DNA from: Pseudomonas fluorescens
GTDB lineage: Bacteria; Pseudomonadota; Gammaproteobacteria; Pseudomonadales; Pseudomonadaceae
Reading direction: 5' to 3'
Assembly (NCBI RefSeq): GCF_019212185.1
Contig: NZ_CP078138.1
Coordinates: 5,929,501 to 5,993,500 of the forward strand
Length of the DNA stretch: 64,000 nucleotides
The position numbers and the translations under genes are program-made. The notes below the pieces were generated by a model that worked only from the letters and a program-made list of their open reading frames with translations, did not search any database and was not told the DNA's origin. Of the stretch, positions 37,013 to 46,565 are shown piece by piece (the first letter of the stretch is position 1; each line of letters opens with the position of its first letter).

Positions 37013-37986
37013 GCCCGGTCAGTTCCCGGCCGGTCTCGGCCGCGGTGCTCGACGCCGCCATCGCCTGGCAATTGACCCTCGATGGCGGCAGCGCCAGTCC
37101 GGTGGAGCGTGAGGAGTTCGCCAAGTGGTACGCCAGCCACGAAGAACACGCCCGCGCCTGGCGCCAACTGGGGATGCTCGACCAGCGCTTCAGCGTGGCC
37201 AGCGGTCCGGCCCGGGTCGCCCTGTTGCAATCGCGCGAAAGTATCCGACGTCGAGTACGAAAAATCAGCAGTGGCGCGGCCAGCGTGATGCTGGCGCTGG
37301 GTGTGGCGCTGTTCGCCGGCGAGCGTTATCTGCCGATCGACTATTGGTTGGCCGACCAGCGCACCGCCACGGGTGAACAGCGCACCCTGCGCCTGACGGA
37401 CGGCACGCTGATCAATCTGAATACGCACAGCGCACTGGACGTGCGCTTTGATGAGAAAGAGCGGCGGATCGTCCTCCAGGAAGGCGAAATACTCATCGAG
37501 ACCGGGCATAACGATGCCCGACCGTTCATCGTCGAGACCCGCGACGGGCACATGCGCGCCCTCGGCACCCGCTTCCTGGTCAAGCGTGAAGACCAAGGCA
37601 CGCGCTTGAGCGTGTTGCAGTCAGCGGTGGCTGCGCGTCCCGAAACCCGATCTGACGAGCAGATTCTCAAACAAGGGCAGCAAGTGCTCATGCACGCCGA
37701 CGGCCTCGGCCCGCTGCTGGCGATTAACCCAGGCGCGGACGCCTGGACCCGCGGCATGCTGGTGGTGGACAACGCACGCCTGGAAGACCTGGTCGCCGAA
37801 CTCGCCCGCTACCGCCCCGGCCACCTGGGCGTAGCCCCGGAAGTCGCCAACCTGCGCATCACCGGCAGCTTCCCGCTGCACAACACCGACTTGGCATTGA
37901 CCGCCCTGCTGCCGACCTTGCCGGTGCAGATCGAAAAACATACGGCGTGGTGGGTGACGGTCGGTGCTCGGGCTAGCGAACTGTAG
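37009..37986 (+). CDS. FecR-type anti-sigma factor
   Basis: 325 residues from the ATG at 37009; a longer frame overlaps the sigma gene. The N-terminal cytoplasmic part (AAVLDAAIAWQLTLDGGSAS, EEFAKWYASHEEHARAWRQL) is the DUF4880 region that holds the sigma factor. One transmembrane segment follows (SVMLALGVALFAGE, about residue 95), then the periplasmic FecR domain (GEQRTLRLTDGTLINLNTHS, GEILIETGHND). It relays the signal from the receptor STN domain to the sigma factor. Confidence 0.94.
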   Translation: MSPVSSRPVSAAVLDAAIAWQLTLDGGSASPVEREEFAKWYASHEEHARAWRQLGMLDQRFSVASGPARVALLQSRESIRRRVRKISSGAASVMLALGVALFAGERYLPIDYWLADQRTATGEQRTLRLTDGTLINLNTHSALDVRFDEKERRIVLQEGEILIETGHNDARPFIVETRDGHMRALGTRFLVKREDQGTRLSVLQSAVAARPETRSDEQILKQGQQVLMHADGLGPLLAINPGADAWTRGMLVVDNARLEDLVAELARYRPGHLGVAPEVANLRITGSFPLHNTDLALTALLPTLPVQIEKHTAWWVTVGARASEL

Positions 37987-38037
37987 GAGCCGGCTTAGGC
38001 CATCAGCCACGCCGCATCTGCTGCCTCTTATTTGCGG

Positions 38038-38055
38038 AATAAAAATTATTTTCAT
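38038..38055 (+). promoter_or_regulatory. Fur-like site before the TonB receptor gene
   Basis: AATAAA-AATTAT-TTTCAT reads as three consecutive hexamers of the NATWAT type described for Fur sites, with 5, 6 and 4 matches of 6. It lies 73 bases before the receptor start. The match is moderate. Confidence 0.45.
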
Positions 38056-38128
38056 CCTGCCCTATCACTTTTTCAGTTTCGTTCGGCACACAGGCAATTG
38101 AGAAATATTTCCATTCAGGAGCCGCCGT

Positions 38129-40555
38129 ATGCCACGCTCGCTAAACACCTTGTTACGCCCCAGTCTGCTGGCCCTGGCCATTGCCTTCGGTACCCCGCTG
38201 ACCAGCACCTTGCTGCTGGCCGCCGAGCAGACGTCCAGTGTGCGTGCCTACAACCTGCCCGCCGCGCCCTTGGCCACCACCCTCAACCAGATCGCCAGCC
38301 AGGCCGGACTCGCGCTGAGCCTCAACCCGTCGCTGGCGGCCGGTAAAACCTCGGCCCCGGTCAATGGCCAGTACGACGCGGCTGGCGCCCTCAGCCAGGC
38401 CCTGCGCGGCACCGGTCTGCAGCTGGAACAAAGCAGCGCCGGCACCTACAGCCTGGTGGCGGTGCCCGAGGGTGTGCTGGCGTTGCCGGAAACGGCGGTG
38501 ATTGGTGTCGAGAACAGCGAAACGGCCTGGGGCCCGGTCGACGGTTACCTCGCAACTCGCACCGCCGCCGGCACCAAAACCGACACCTCGCTGCTCGAAG
38601 CACCGCGCTCGATCTCTGTAGCAACGCGCCAGCAAATGGACGATCGCGCCGTACAAAACCTCGACGACGCCGTGCGCTACATGCCCGGTATCGTCGCCAG
38701 CAGCTACGGAAGCGACACCCGTGCCGACTGGCTGCGCGTACGTGGCTTCGAGCCGACCCAATTCCTCGACGGCCTGCCGCTACCCAAGGGCGTCTACGCC
38801 AACCCGAAAATGGAAACCTGGAACCTCGATCGCATCGCCCTGCTGCGCGGCCCGGCCTCCTCGGTATACGGCCAGACTCCACCGGGCGGCCTGCTGGACA
38901 TGGTCAGCCGGCGCCCCAGTGAAGAAGCCAGCAGTGAAGTGCAGGTCCAGTACGGCAGCGACAACCATCGCCAGATCAACTTCGCCAGCACCGGCAAGAT
39001 CGACGAAGAGGGTCAGTTCCTCTACGGTTTCAGCGGCGTGGTGCGCGACAGTGACACCCAGATCGACGACGTTCCCGACAAACGCTACAACATCGCGCCG
39101 AGCCTGACCTGGAACATCGACCCCGACACCAAGCTGACCTTCCTCTCGCAGTTCACCCGCGACGACACCGGGATCACCAGCCAGTTTCTGCCGATCCAGG
39201 GCACCAAGATCGACATGCCGTTCGGCGATATCTCCCACAGTAAAAACCTCGGCGATCCGGAGTGGGAATACTACGACCGGACCTACTACGCCCTGGGTTA
39301 TGCCTTCGAGCACCGCCTGAACGACGTCTGGCAGTTCCGTCAGAACCTGCGCTACACCAAGTCGGATCTTTCCTTCCAGGCCATCACTGTCGGCTCCTAC
39401 CCGTTCACCGAGGTGGATGACGCAGGCAACGTCGGGCGCACCACCACCAGCACTGACGAAGACATCAGCCAGTTCGCCGTCGACAACAACTTCCAGGCCG
39501 ACTTCGACACCGGCGAGATCCGCCACACCGTGCTGCTCGGCCTCGACCACCAGCGCACCAATACCAACTACACCTCGATCTTCGGCAGCGCGCCGCCGAT
39601 CAACGTCAACGACCCGGCCCACGGCCTGCCGATCACCCGGCCGCCGCGCTCCAGCGCGTTCTATGACTACGACCAGAAGACCTACCAGACCGGCCTCTAC
39701 GTCCAGGACCAGATGGCCCTCGACCAATGGCGCCTGACCCTCGGCGGGCGTGAAGACTGGGTCCACACCGGCACCAAGTACTTCAACAAAAACGACGCGA
39801 CCAATACCGATCGCAACAAGAACTTCAGCGGCAACGCGGCGATCAGCTACGTCTTCGACAATGGTTTTGTGCCGTACCTGTCCTACGCCGAATCGTTCCA
39901 GCCGGCGAGCAACGCCAGCACTTCGCCGGACGACTCGTTCAAACCCACCGAAGGCAAGCAATGGGAACTGGGCATCAAGTACCAGCCACCAGGCACCAAC
40001 ACCCTGCTGAGCGCGGCGGTGTATGACCTGACCCAGAAAAACGTCGACGTCACCACCAACGTCGGCGGCGTCAACATCACCAGCCAGACCGGTGAAGTGA
40101 AAGTGAAGGGCCTGGAGCTGGAAGCGGTCTCCGACGTCACCGAAAACCTCAAAGTGATTGCCGCCTACACCCTGGCCAAGTCCGAAGTCCAAGAGGGCAT
40201 CTACAAAGGCAATCGCCTGCAACTCATGCCGAACCAGCAAGCCTCGTTGTGGACTGACTACACCTGGCACAGCGGCGTGCTCGACGGTTTCGGCGTCGGC
40301 GGCGGTGCGCGCTACACCGGCAACACCTACGGCGACCAGGCCAACACCTGGCTGGGCAAGGCCGACGCCTACACCGTGTTCGATGCCGCCGTGCACTTCG
40401 ACCTCGGTCGCCTGGACAACAGCCTCAAAGGTGCCTCGGTCGCGCTCAACGCCACCAACGTGTTCGACAAGGACTACATCTCCACCTGCGACAGCTTCTA
40501 TTGCTACTACGGTGACGAGCGCAGCGTCGTCGCCAGCGCCACCTACAAGTGGTAA
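38129..40555 (+). CDS. TonB-dependent siderophore receptor with STN signalling domain
   Basis: 808 residues with AGGAG before the ATG. A Sec signal peptide (about 1-31, ending LLLAAEQ), then a secretin/TonB STN domain (about 38-115) that talks to the FecR protein, a plug domain (RSISVATRQQMDDRAVQNLD and LRVRGFEPTQFLDGLPLP), and a 22-strand barrel ending in the aromatic YKW. It resembles hydroxamate receptors of the FoxA/FiuA/ferrichrome kind, but the ligand is not provable from sequence. It follows the sigma and anti-sigma genes and has its own terminator. Confidence 0.94.
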   Translation: MPRSLNTLLRPSLLALAIAFGTPLTSTLLLAAEQTSSVRAYNLPAAPLATTLNQIASQAGLALSLNPSLAAGKTSAPVNGQYDAAGALSQALRGTGLQLEQSSAGTYSLVAVPEGVLALPETAVIGVENSETAWGPVDGYLATRTAAGTKTDTSLLEAPRSISVATRQQMDDRAVQNLDDAVRYMPGIVASSYGSDTRADWLRVRGFEPTQFLDGLPLPKGVYANPKMETWNLDRIALLRGPASSVYGQTPPGGLLDMVSRRPSEEASSEVQVQYGSDNHRQINFASTGKIDEEGQFLYGFSGVVRDSDTQIDDVPDKRYNIAPSLTWNIDPDTKLTFLSQFTRDDTGITSQFLPIQGTKIDMPFGDISHSKNLGDPEWEYYDRTYYALGYAFEHRLNDVWQFRQNLRYTKSDLSFQAITVGSYPFTEVDDAGNVGRTTTSTDEDISQFAVDNNFQADFDTGEIRHTVLLGLDHQRTNTNYTSIFGSAPPINVNDPAHGLPITRPPRSSAFYDYDQKTYQTGLYVQDQMALDQWRLTLGGREDWVHTGTKYFNKNDATNTDRNKNFSGNAAISYVFDNGFVPYLSYAESFQPASNASTSPDDSFKPTEGKQWELGIKYQPPGTNTLLSAAVYDLTQKNVDVTTNVGGVNITSQTGEVKVKGLELEAVSDVTENLKVIAAYTLAKSEVQEGIYKGNRLQLMPNQQASLWTDYTWHSGVLDGFGVGGGARYTGNTYGDQANTWLGKADAYTVFDAAVHFDLGRLDNSLKGASVALNATNVFDKDYISTCDSFYCYYGDERSVVASATYKW

Positions 40556-40578
40556 TCCACTGACGTCATCAGCGTCAC

Positions 40579-40614
40579 GACCGAGCCGCCTTCCCTAGGC
40601 GGCTTTGGTCTTTT
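40579..40614 (+). terminator. Terminator between receptor and PepSY genes
   Basis: GACC-GA-GCCGCC and GGCGGC-TT-TGGTC pair around a 7-base loop, followed by TTTT. Probably reduces read-through from the receptor gene into the PepSY protein gene 14 bases on. Confidence 0.8.
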
Positions 40615-40627
40615 CAAAGGCCATGAG

Positions 40628-41758
40628 ATGAAAAGCAAAACCATCCGCTGCTGGTCCCTGATCCACACCTGGACCAGCCTGATCTGCACTCTGTTCCTGT
40701 TGCTGCTGGCCCTGACCGGCCTGCCGCTGATCTTTCATCACGAGATTGATCACCTGCTCGGCGATGCTCCTGAGCTTCGGCAAATGCCCGCCGACACCCC
40801 GCACCTCGACCTGCAGCAACTGGTGGCCAAGGCCGAGACTCATCGTCCCGGCGAGGTCATGCAGTACTTTGGCTGGGATGAGGAAGACCCCAATGGCGTG
40901 ATCGCGATCATGGCCAAAACCGCCGGCACCGAGCCCAATCTGTCCCACACGTTCATGCTCGACGCGCGCACCGGCGAGGCCGTGGAAATGCCCTCGGCCA
41001 ATGGCGGCCTGATGATGGTCATGCTGCGTCTGCACGTCGACATGTTCGCCGGCCTGCCCGGCAAGTTGCTGCTGGCGTTCATGGGCCTGTTGTTCGTCAT
41101 CGCGATAATCTCGGGGACGGTGCTGTACCTGCCGTTCATGCGCCGCCTGAACTTCGGCACCGTGCGTCAGGACAAATCCACCCGCGTGCGCTGGCTCGAC
41201 CTGCACAACCTGATCGGCGTGGTAACGCTGACCTGGGCCTTGGTGGTGGGCGTCACCGGAGTCATCAGCGCCTGCGCCGACCTGCTGATCGCCGCCTGGC
41301 GCAACGAAGCCCTGAGCGCGATGATCGAACCCTATCGCGACGCGCCACCGCTGACCCAATTGGCCCCCGCCAGCCAACTGCTCGACATCGCCAAGCGTGC
41401 CACGCCGGAGATGACACCGGACTTCATCGCCTTCCCCGGCACCCGTTTCTCCAGCGAGCACCACTACGCGGTGTTCATGAAAGGCAGCACCCACCTGACC
41501 TCGCACCTGCTGACCCCGGTGCTGATCGACGCCAGCACCCTCAACGTCACCGCCATCGCTGAACGGCCTTGGTACATGGACGCCATGGGCATGTCGCAAC
41601 CCCTGCATTTTGGCGACTACGGCGGCATGCCGATGAAGATCCTCTGGGCGGCACTGGATGTGTTGACCATCATTGTTCTCGGCAGTGGCCTGTACCTGTG
41701 GATCGTGCGGCGCAAGGCGGCGAAACCGCTGCCGATAAAAGCGCAGGCCCCGGCATGA
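40628..41758 (+). CDS. PepSY-domain inner membrane protein (iron-siderophore reductase-like)
   Basis: 376 residues with four hydrophobic segments (about 14-36, 140-163, 195-218 and 340-362) and PepSY regions between them. The opening SLIHTWTSLICTLFLLLLAL with conserved His, and LDLHNLIGVVTLTWALVVGV, match PepSY-associated TM proteins such as PiuB/FoxB, which reduce or help take up ferric siderophores at the inner membrane. Position after a TonB receptor supports this. Its stop overlaps a small gene by four bases. Confidence 0.9.
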   Translation: MKSKTIRCWSLIHTWTSLICTLFLLLLALTGLPLIFHHEIDHLLGDAPELRQMPADTPHLDLQQLVAKAETHRPGEVMQYFGWDEEDPNGVIAIMAKTAGTEPNLSHTFMLDARTGEAVEMPSANGGLMMVMLRLHVDMFAGLPGKLLLAFMGLLFVIAIISGTVLYLPFMRRLNFGTVRQDKSTRVRWLDLHNLIGVVTLTWALVVGVTGVISACADLLIAAWRNEALSAMIEPYRDAPPLTQLAPASQLLDIAKRATPEMTPDFIAFPGTRFSSEHHYAVFMKGSTHLTSHLLTPVLIDASTLNVTAIAERPWYMDAMGMSQPLHFGDYGGMPMKILWAALDVLTIIVLGSGLYLWIVRRKAAKPLPIKAQAPA

Positions 41759-41934
41759 GACCGCGCCAGTCGAACTTCTGGAAAGTCTTCACCACCCCAC
41801 TGGTAATCGCCCTCCTCAGCGCCGCCGGGCTGTTTTCAGCGCTGCTGGGCGACGGCATTTGGGATGGCCTGAGTTGGTTGGGCCTGGGTGTGCCAGCGGT
41901 GCTGGGGCTGCGCGGATTGTTGCGGCGCAGGTGA
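41755..41934 (+). CDS. Small membrane protein after the PepSY gene
   Basis: 59 residues starting MRPRQSNFWKVFTTPLVIAL, with two hydrophobic stretches (about 13-31 and 34-54) and a basic tail LRGLLRRR. The start overlaps the PepSY gene stop by four bases (ATGA), a strong sign that it is a real, coupled gene. Small proteins of this kind commonly follow PepSY genes in pseudomonads, as I recall, and may be subunits of the same membrane complex. No function is known. Confidence 0.82.
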   Translation: MRPRQSNFWKVFTTPLVIALLSAAGLFSALLGDGIWDGLSWLGLGVPAVLGLRGLLRRR

Positions 41935-41935
41935 T

Positions 41936-41968
41936 CTGTGGGAGCTGGCTTGCCAGCGAAGCGGACAC
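41936..41968. repeat. REP-like element of a second subtype
   Basis: CTGTGGGAGCTGGCTTGCCA followed by GCGAAGCGGAC. The core GGAGCTGGCTTGCCAGCGA is a different Pseudomonas REP subtype from the GAGCGAGCCTGCTCGCGA copies found elsewhere in the window. Single and unpaired. Confidence 0.75.
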
Positions 41969-42089
41969 CAAGGTCCACCTGGCCCACCATCGCCCCTACA
42001 ATGTTGATCGCGATCGAACGCCCCCTCGCCAGCCAACCCGCAACTGTTTACCCTACCCCTCTGCTCCCCGATGACCGCCGAGGAATGCC

Positions 42090-42719
42090 ATGTCCACGCC
42101 CAGCATGACCCTGTTCCACAACCCCGCCTCGCCCTTCGTGCGCAAAGTGATGGTGCTGTTGCACGAGACCGGGCAGACCGACCGCGTCGCGCTGCAGCTC
42201 AGCCAACTGAGCCCGGTCAGCCCCGACCCGGTATTGAACCAGGACAACCCGCTGGGCAAGATCCCGGCGCTGCGCCTGGCCGACGGCAACGTGCTGTACG
42301 ACAGCCGAGTGATCCTCGACTACCTCGACCAGCAACACGTCGGCAATCCGCTGATCCCCGCCGAAGGCACAGCCCGCTGGCGGCGTCTGACCCTGGCGGC
42401 ACTGGCCGACGGGATCATGGATGCGGCGGTAATGGTGCGCTACGAATTGGCCCTGCGCGCCCCGGAAAAACACTGGCCGGAATGGCTCGACGCCCAGCGC
42501 GAAAAAATCCGCCGCGCCCTCGCGGTGCTCGAAGCCGACGCCATCGCCGAACTGACCTGCCACTTCGACGTCGCCGCCATCAGCGTCGCCTGCGCCCTGG
42601 GCTACCTCGACCTGCGCCACCCCGACCTGCACTGGCGCGACGCCCAACCGCAACTGGCGGCTTGGTATTTCGAAGTCAGCCAGCGCCCGTCGATGCTGGC
42701 GACGGTACCGAAGGTGTAA
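42090..42719 (+). CDS. Glutathione S-transferase family protein
   Basis: 209 residues with GAGGAA before the ATG. The N-terminal thioredoxin-like half has FHNPASPFVRKVMVLLHETG with a serine in the usual active position, NPLGKIPALRL and the glutathione contact YDSRVILDYLD. The C-terminal half is all-helical. Likely a cytosolic detoxification or maleylacetoacetate-isomerase-like transferase; substrate unknown. Transcribed alone and convergent with creD. Confidence 0.9.
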   Translation: MSTPSMTLFHNPASPFVRKVMVLLHETGQTDRVALQLSQLSPVSPDPVLNQDNPLGKIPALRLADGNVLYDSRVILDYLDQQHVGNPLIPAEGTARWRRLTLAALADGIMDAAVMVRYELALRAPEKHWPEWLDAQREKIRRALAVLEADAIAELTCHFDVAAISVACALGYLDLRHPDLHWRDAQPQLAAWYFEVSQRPSMLATVPKV

Positions 42720-42842
42720 TTCTCCGGTCGCAGCGCGACGTGTCGGGCAACGGCACGCCGCGCTGCGCCACCAACCATCCACTGATGTGCAGCAGCAATC
42801 GCGCTACCTGCACCCGCTCCTCACGCAAGCCCAGCGACCGGC

Positions 42843-44195
42843 TCATGCCGCCACCTGCGTCTTGCTCGTTTTACCTACCCCATACCAATCCAGCCGACGG
42901 GTCAGCACCATGAATACGCCGAGCAACCCGAACAGCAACAACGAACCCATCAACAGCGCGTAATCCTCGGCACTCAGCAGGCCAAACAACAGACCGTACA
43001 AGGCCGCCAATCCTGCCGAGAACCCCAGGCCATGGGCCACGCTGCGCAGCACGTGGCAGACGTAAAAGCCGATCAGCGACACGCAGGCACTGGCCGACAA
43101 CAGGTAAGCCAGAGCGAAACCCAAGTGCTCGGACAGCGACAACAACAGCAGGTAGAAGAACGCCAGCGCCACCCCGACCAAGGCGTATTGCACCGAGTGC
43201 ACCGCCAGGTTTTTCAGCACTTCGAAGAGGAAGAAGCCGGCAAAGGTCAGGACGATAAACAGCAGCGCGTATTTGATCGCCCGGTCGCTCTTGAGGTACT
43301 GGTCCACCGGGTCGATAAAGCTCACGCCAAAACTTCGGCCCTTGAATGCTTCACAGCGGGCGAAGGCCACGCAGTTATCCAGCGCCTCTTGCAGGTTGGT
43401 AGAGAAAAACGAGGTCTGCCATTGCGCATTAAAACCCTCGGCGCTGATTTCGCGCTGGGCCGGCAAGTAGTTGCCGATAAAGCTCGGATGCGGCCAGTTG
43501 GCGGCCAACTTTACCTGGCTGGTTTTGCCCACCGGAGTCACCTGCAATTGCCCGGTGCCCTGCAGCCGCAGGTCGAAGGCAAACGGCAATTCTGTGACCT
43601 TGCTCGCATCCAGCGCCGGCAACGTGACGTGTACCCCTTCCCCCAGCCAACCCACCTGACTGCCCGGCACGAAGTCCAGACGCTGGGTCCCGAGTTCAAG
43701 CTGCAAGGCATTTTCGATGCCACGAATATCGCTGATGCCAACCGCCAGATAGGGCTGCTCGAATTGGTAATCGGCAAAATCCTGCTTGATCCCCAAGCGC
43801 TCCGGCAGCGTGAAATGCCCACTGATGCGGTTCTCGGCATGGAACAGCCGCGCCTCATAAATGCCCCGGGCGCGCAGCTCGGTGCTGACATTGCCATTGA
43901 GTTCGAAGCGCTCCGGCAAGAAGTACAGCCGCCCGCTTTCCTCGCTCGGCTCCTGATAGCGCTCATTGGTTTTTTCGTTGAGTTTCCAGATACGCACGGT
44001 CTTGCGATACGGCACCACCAGCAACGGCCCGCTCAGTTGCTGGCTGTAGCTGGAGCTGCGGGCGATGTCGTCGAGCACGCCATCGCGCAGTTGCTGCCGG
44101 TCGCTGATCACCCCGCCGATCATCAACAGCGGGATCAGCAACAACAGAATCAATAGGGCAATGGCCCCGAGTTTTATAGCCAGGCTGCGGTTCAT
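42843..44195 (-). CDS. creD: CreD, inner membrane protein of the CreBC regulon
   Basis: 450 residues. One N-terminal transmembrane segment (LGAIALLILLLLIPLLMIGG) anchors a large periplasmic domain, and five or six more segments follow after residue 300 (YALLFIVLTFAGFFLFEVLK onward). NLAVHSVQYALVGVALAFFY is characteristic of CreD. CreD expression is strongly induced by CreB in other bacteria and protects the envelope; in Pseudomonas and Aeromonas the system affects beta-lactam responses. It lies 88 bases after creC. Confidence 0.94.
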   Translation of the reverse strand: MNRSLAIKLGAIALLILLLLIPLLMIGGVISDRQQLRDGVLDDIARSSSYSQQLSGPLLVVPYRKTVRIWKLNEKTNERYQEPSEESGRLYFLPERFELNGNVSTELRARGIYEARLFHAENRISGHFTLPERLGIKQDFADYQFEQPYLAVGISDIRGIENALQLELGTQRLDFVPGSQVGWLGEGVHVTLPALDASKVTELPFAFDLRLQGTGQLQVTPVGKTSQVKLAANWPHPSFIGNYLPAQREISAEGFNAQWQTSFFSTNLQEALDNCVAFARCEAFKGRSFGVSFIDPVDQYLKSDRAIKYALLFIVLTFAGFFLFEVLKNLAVHSVQYALVGVALAFFYLLLLSLSEHLGFALAYLLSASACVSLIGFYVCHVLRSVAHGLGFSAGLAALYGLLFGLLSAEDYALLMGSLLLFGLLGVFMVLTRRLDWYGVGKTSKTQVAA

Positions 44196-44283
44196 GTGGG
44201 CTCTCCCTGTTCGAATGAGGGAGAGTCTGGGCGGTCTGTGTGGAGGCTTTATGCAGACAGTGTGCAGAGTCTGTGGAGAAGCC

Positions 44284-45705
44284 TCAGGCCGGCAGGCGCA
44301 GCGTCACTTCGACGCCGCCTGCGACGTTGCCGATCTGCAAGCTACCGCCGTGCAGTTGCAGCACCTCCTCGACAAAATTCAGCCCCAGGCCGGTGCTTTT
44401 GCGTCCACTGTCCGGGCGCGGCAGCGAGTAGAAGCGTTCGCTCAAGCGCGCCAGGGCGTAGTCGGGAATCGGCTCGGCCTGATTGAACAGACTGAACTCG
44501 ATCTGCGCGCCCTGCCGCTGCGCACTGAGGCGCAACACACCATGGGGTGGGCTGAAATCCAGGGCGTTTTCCAGCAGATTGCCCAGCGCCTGGCGCAGCA
44601 GAAAGGCTTCGCCCAGCAGGTTGAGGTCGGGGGCAATCTGCCGCTCGATGCGCAATTGTTTACGCTCGATGCGCGCGTGTTGAGTGTCGAGCAACTCATC
44701 CACCAGGGCCGCCAGCGGCACCGTCACTCGCTCTTCCAGACCCTGACGTTGCTCGACCTGGGCGAGGTTCAGCAGGCGTTCGATCAGCTGCTGCATGCGC
44801 GCGCTTTCGCTGTCGATATTGCTGACGAAACGCTGGCGCTGGGTAGCCGGCATTTCGTCCTGCAGCAATTCGGCAGCACCGCGAATCGCTGCCAGCGGGC
44901 TTTTCAATTCGTGGGTCAGGGTGTGCACGTAGCGCTCGACGTACGCCTTGCCTTCCAGCTGAGTGCGCATGTGCTCCACCGCCGTCGCCAGTTGCTCCAA
45001 CTCGCCGCCGCGATAATGCGGCAGCTCGGCGCGACGGCCCTCACTGACCGCCTGGGCGTAGGCGGTCAAGCGACGTAATGCACGGCTCAGCCACCAGGAC
45101 AACAGCGCGCCGAACAACAAACCTAGGCCAATCAACCCAGCACCGTAGCCCAGCAAGCGCCGCTCGGTGCGGTCGACATAGGGCTGCAACGAGCTGTTGG
45201 GTTTGGCCACGGTGACGACACCAATGATCTGCCCGTTGTCGCGAATCGGCGCACCGACGTGCATCACCGAGGAAGCCGGGTCATCAGGATCGCTGCGGGT
45301 CGAGCGCGCGCCGTATTCGCCACGCAAGGTCAGGTACACATCATTCCAGCGCGAGTAATCCTGGCCCACGGCCGCTGCGCTGGAATCCAGCACCACGATG
45401 CCCTGGGCGTCAGTGACGTAGATCCGATGGTTAACCTGGTTTTTCGCCAGGCCCCAGATACTCGCCGCCGGCTGGCGCTCGCCGTAAGCCTTGAGCAGTT
45501 CCGGCCAGCGATTCTGGTTAAGGGTGCCGGTCTTGAAATCGTCCCGCAGGATTTCCGCCATCAGGTTGGCGGTGTCCACCAGGGTTTCCTCGGTGGACTG
45601 GCGCACGCCGGGGCGGATTTCTTCCATCACCGTGTTCAGCACGAAGTAACCGGTGAGGCCAACGAACAGCAGGTAGACCAGAAAAATCCGGATCGCCAGG
45701 GGCAT
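44284..45705 (-). CDS. creC: CreC, sensor histidine kinase
   Basis: 473 residues. Two transmembrane segments (about 7-25 and 185-205) flank a periplasmic sensor region. A HAMP region follows, then the dimerisation H-box TLTHELKSPLAAIRGAAELL with His265, and an HATPase domain ending with GLGLNFVEEVLQLHGG. It phosphorylates CreB. The start overlaps the creB stop by one base (TGATG), so the pair is coupled. Confidence 0.95.
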   Translation of the reverse strand: MPLAIRIFLVYLLFVGLTGYFVLNTVMEEIRPGVRQSTEETLVDTANLMAEILRDDFKTGTLNQNRWPELLKAYGERQPAASIWGLAKNQVNHRIYVTDAQGIVVLDSSAAAVGQDYSRWNDVYLTLRGEYGARSTRSDPDDPASSVMHVGAPIRDNGQIIGVVTVAKPNSSLQPYVDRTERRLLGYGAGLIGLGLLFGALLSWWLSRALRRLTAYAQAVSEGRRAELPHYRGGELEQLATAVEHMRTQLEGKAYVERYVHTLTHELKSPLAAIRGAAELLQDEMPATQRQRFVSNIDSESARMQQLIERLLNLAQVEQRQGLEERVTVPLAALVDELLDTQHARIERKQLRIERQIAPDLNLLGEAFLLRQALGNLLENALDFSPPHGVLRLSAQRQGAQIEFSLFNQAEPIPDYALARLSERFYSLPRPDSGRKSTGLGLNFVEEVLQLHGGSLQIGNVAGGVEVTLRLPA

Positions 45706-46385
45706 CAGCTGTGGCTCGGACTGTGGCTGTAGCCGAGGCCGCGATGGGTCTGGATCGGCTCGGCATTGGCCGCCACCAGACGCAGTTTGGCGCGCACACT
45801 CTTGATGTGACTGTCGATGCTGCGTTCATACCCGGCATCGCGGGCGACCCCCAGCGCATCGAGCAATTGCTCGCGGCTGAACACCCGTTCGGGTTGCTCG
45901 AGCAAGCACTGCAACAGGCGAAATTCGTGACGGGTCAGGTTCAGCGACTGGCCGCGATAGGTGATCAGCACCCGGTCGCTGTCGATAACGAACAAAGCAC
46001 TGCTGGACTCGATCCCCGCACGCGGCACCATGCGCTTGAGAATCGCCCGCACCCGCGCCGCGACTTCCCGTGGGCTGAAGGGTTTGACCACGTAATCGTC
46101 GGCACCGATTTCCAGGCCCACCACCCGGTCGATCTCGGCATCGCGGGCACTCAGGAACAGCACCGGCACTTCACTGAAGCGGCGCAACTGGCGGCAGGTT
46201 TCAAAGCCGCTGATGTCCGGCAGGCCGATGTCGAGGATGATCAAATCAGCCGGTGTCTCCCGCTGCAGGTCAAGCGCCGCCAATCCCAGGCTGACCCAGG
46301 TGGTGGTAAAGCCTTCGCCCTGCAAAGCGAAAATCAGGGTGTCGGCAATCGCCGCTTCGTCTTCGACAATCAGGATATGAGGCAT
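45705..46385 (-). CDS. creB: CreB, response regulator
   Basis: 226 residues, OmpR/PhoB type. The receiver has ILIVEDEAAIADTL and phosphoacceptor Asp52 in LDIGLPDISG, Lys in YVVKPFS, and the C-terminal winged helix carries LTRHEFRLLQCLLEQPERVF and SIDSHIKSVRAKLR. It is the first gene of creBC and activates creD and other cre genes through tandem TTCAC repeats; I did not find a convincing copy of that repeat before creB or creD here. Confidence 0.95.
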   Translation of the reverse strand: MPHILIVEDEAAIADTLIFALQGEGFTTTWVSLGLAALDLQRETPADLIILDIGLPDISGFETCRQLRRFSEVPVLFLSARDAEIDRVVGLEIGADDYVVKPFSPREVAARVRAILKRMVPRAGIESSSALFVIDSDRVLITYRGQSLNLTRHEFRLLQCLLEQPERVFSREQLLDALGVARDAGYERSIDSHIKSVRAKLRLVAANAEPIQTHRGLGYSHSPSHS

Positions 46386-46565
46386 GGCATCCGGGCCCGG
46401 TGGTGAGGTGGGCGAACGGTGCCCCAGGTGGCAGGTGGCGTCAATCGGACAAATCTGAAATGGCGGCTCGGTCTGTAATACCTAGCAGTTCTGATAGTAG
46501 GCAAAGGCTGATAGAGCGCCGATGCTTAAAGCATTGCTGGTTAGCTGCTGCTCGGAGCCTCGCCC

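Noticed and set aside
42720..42842. Possible small gene between the glutathione transferase and creD
   Set aside because: Only 123 bases, no ribosome binding site and no frame with sensible composition.
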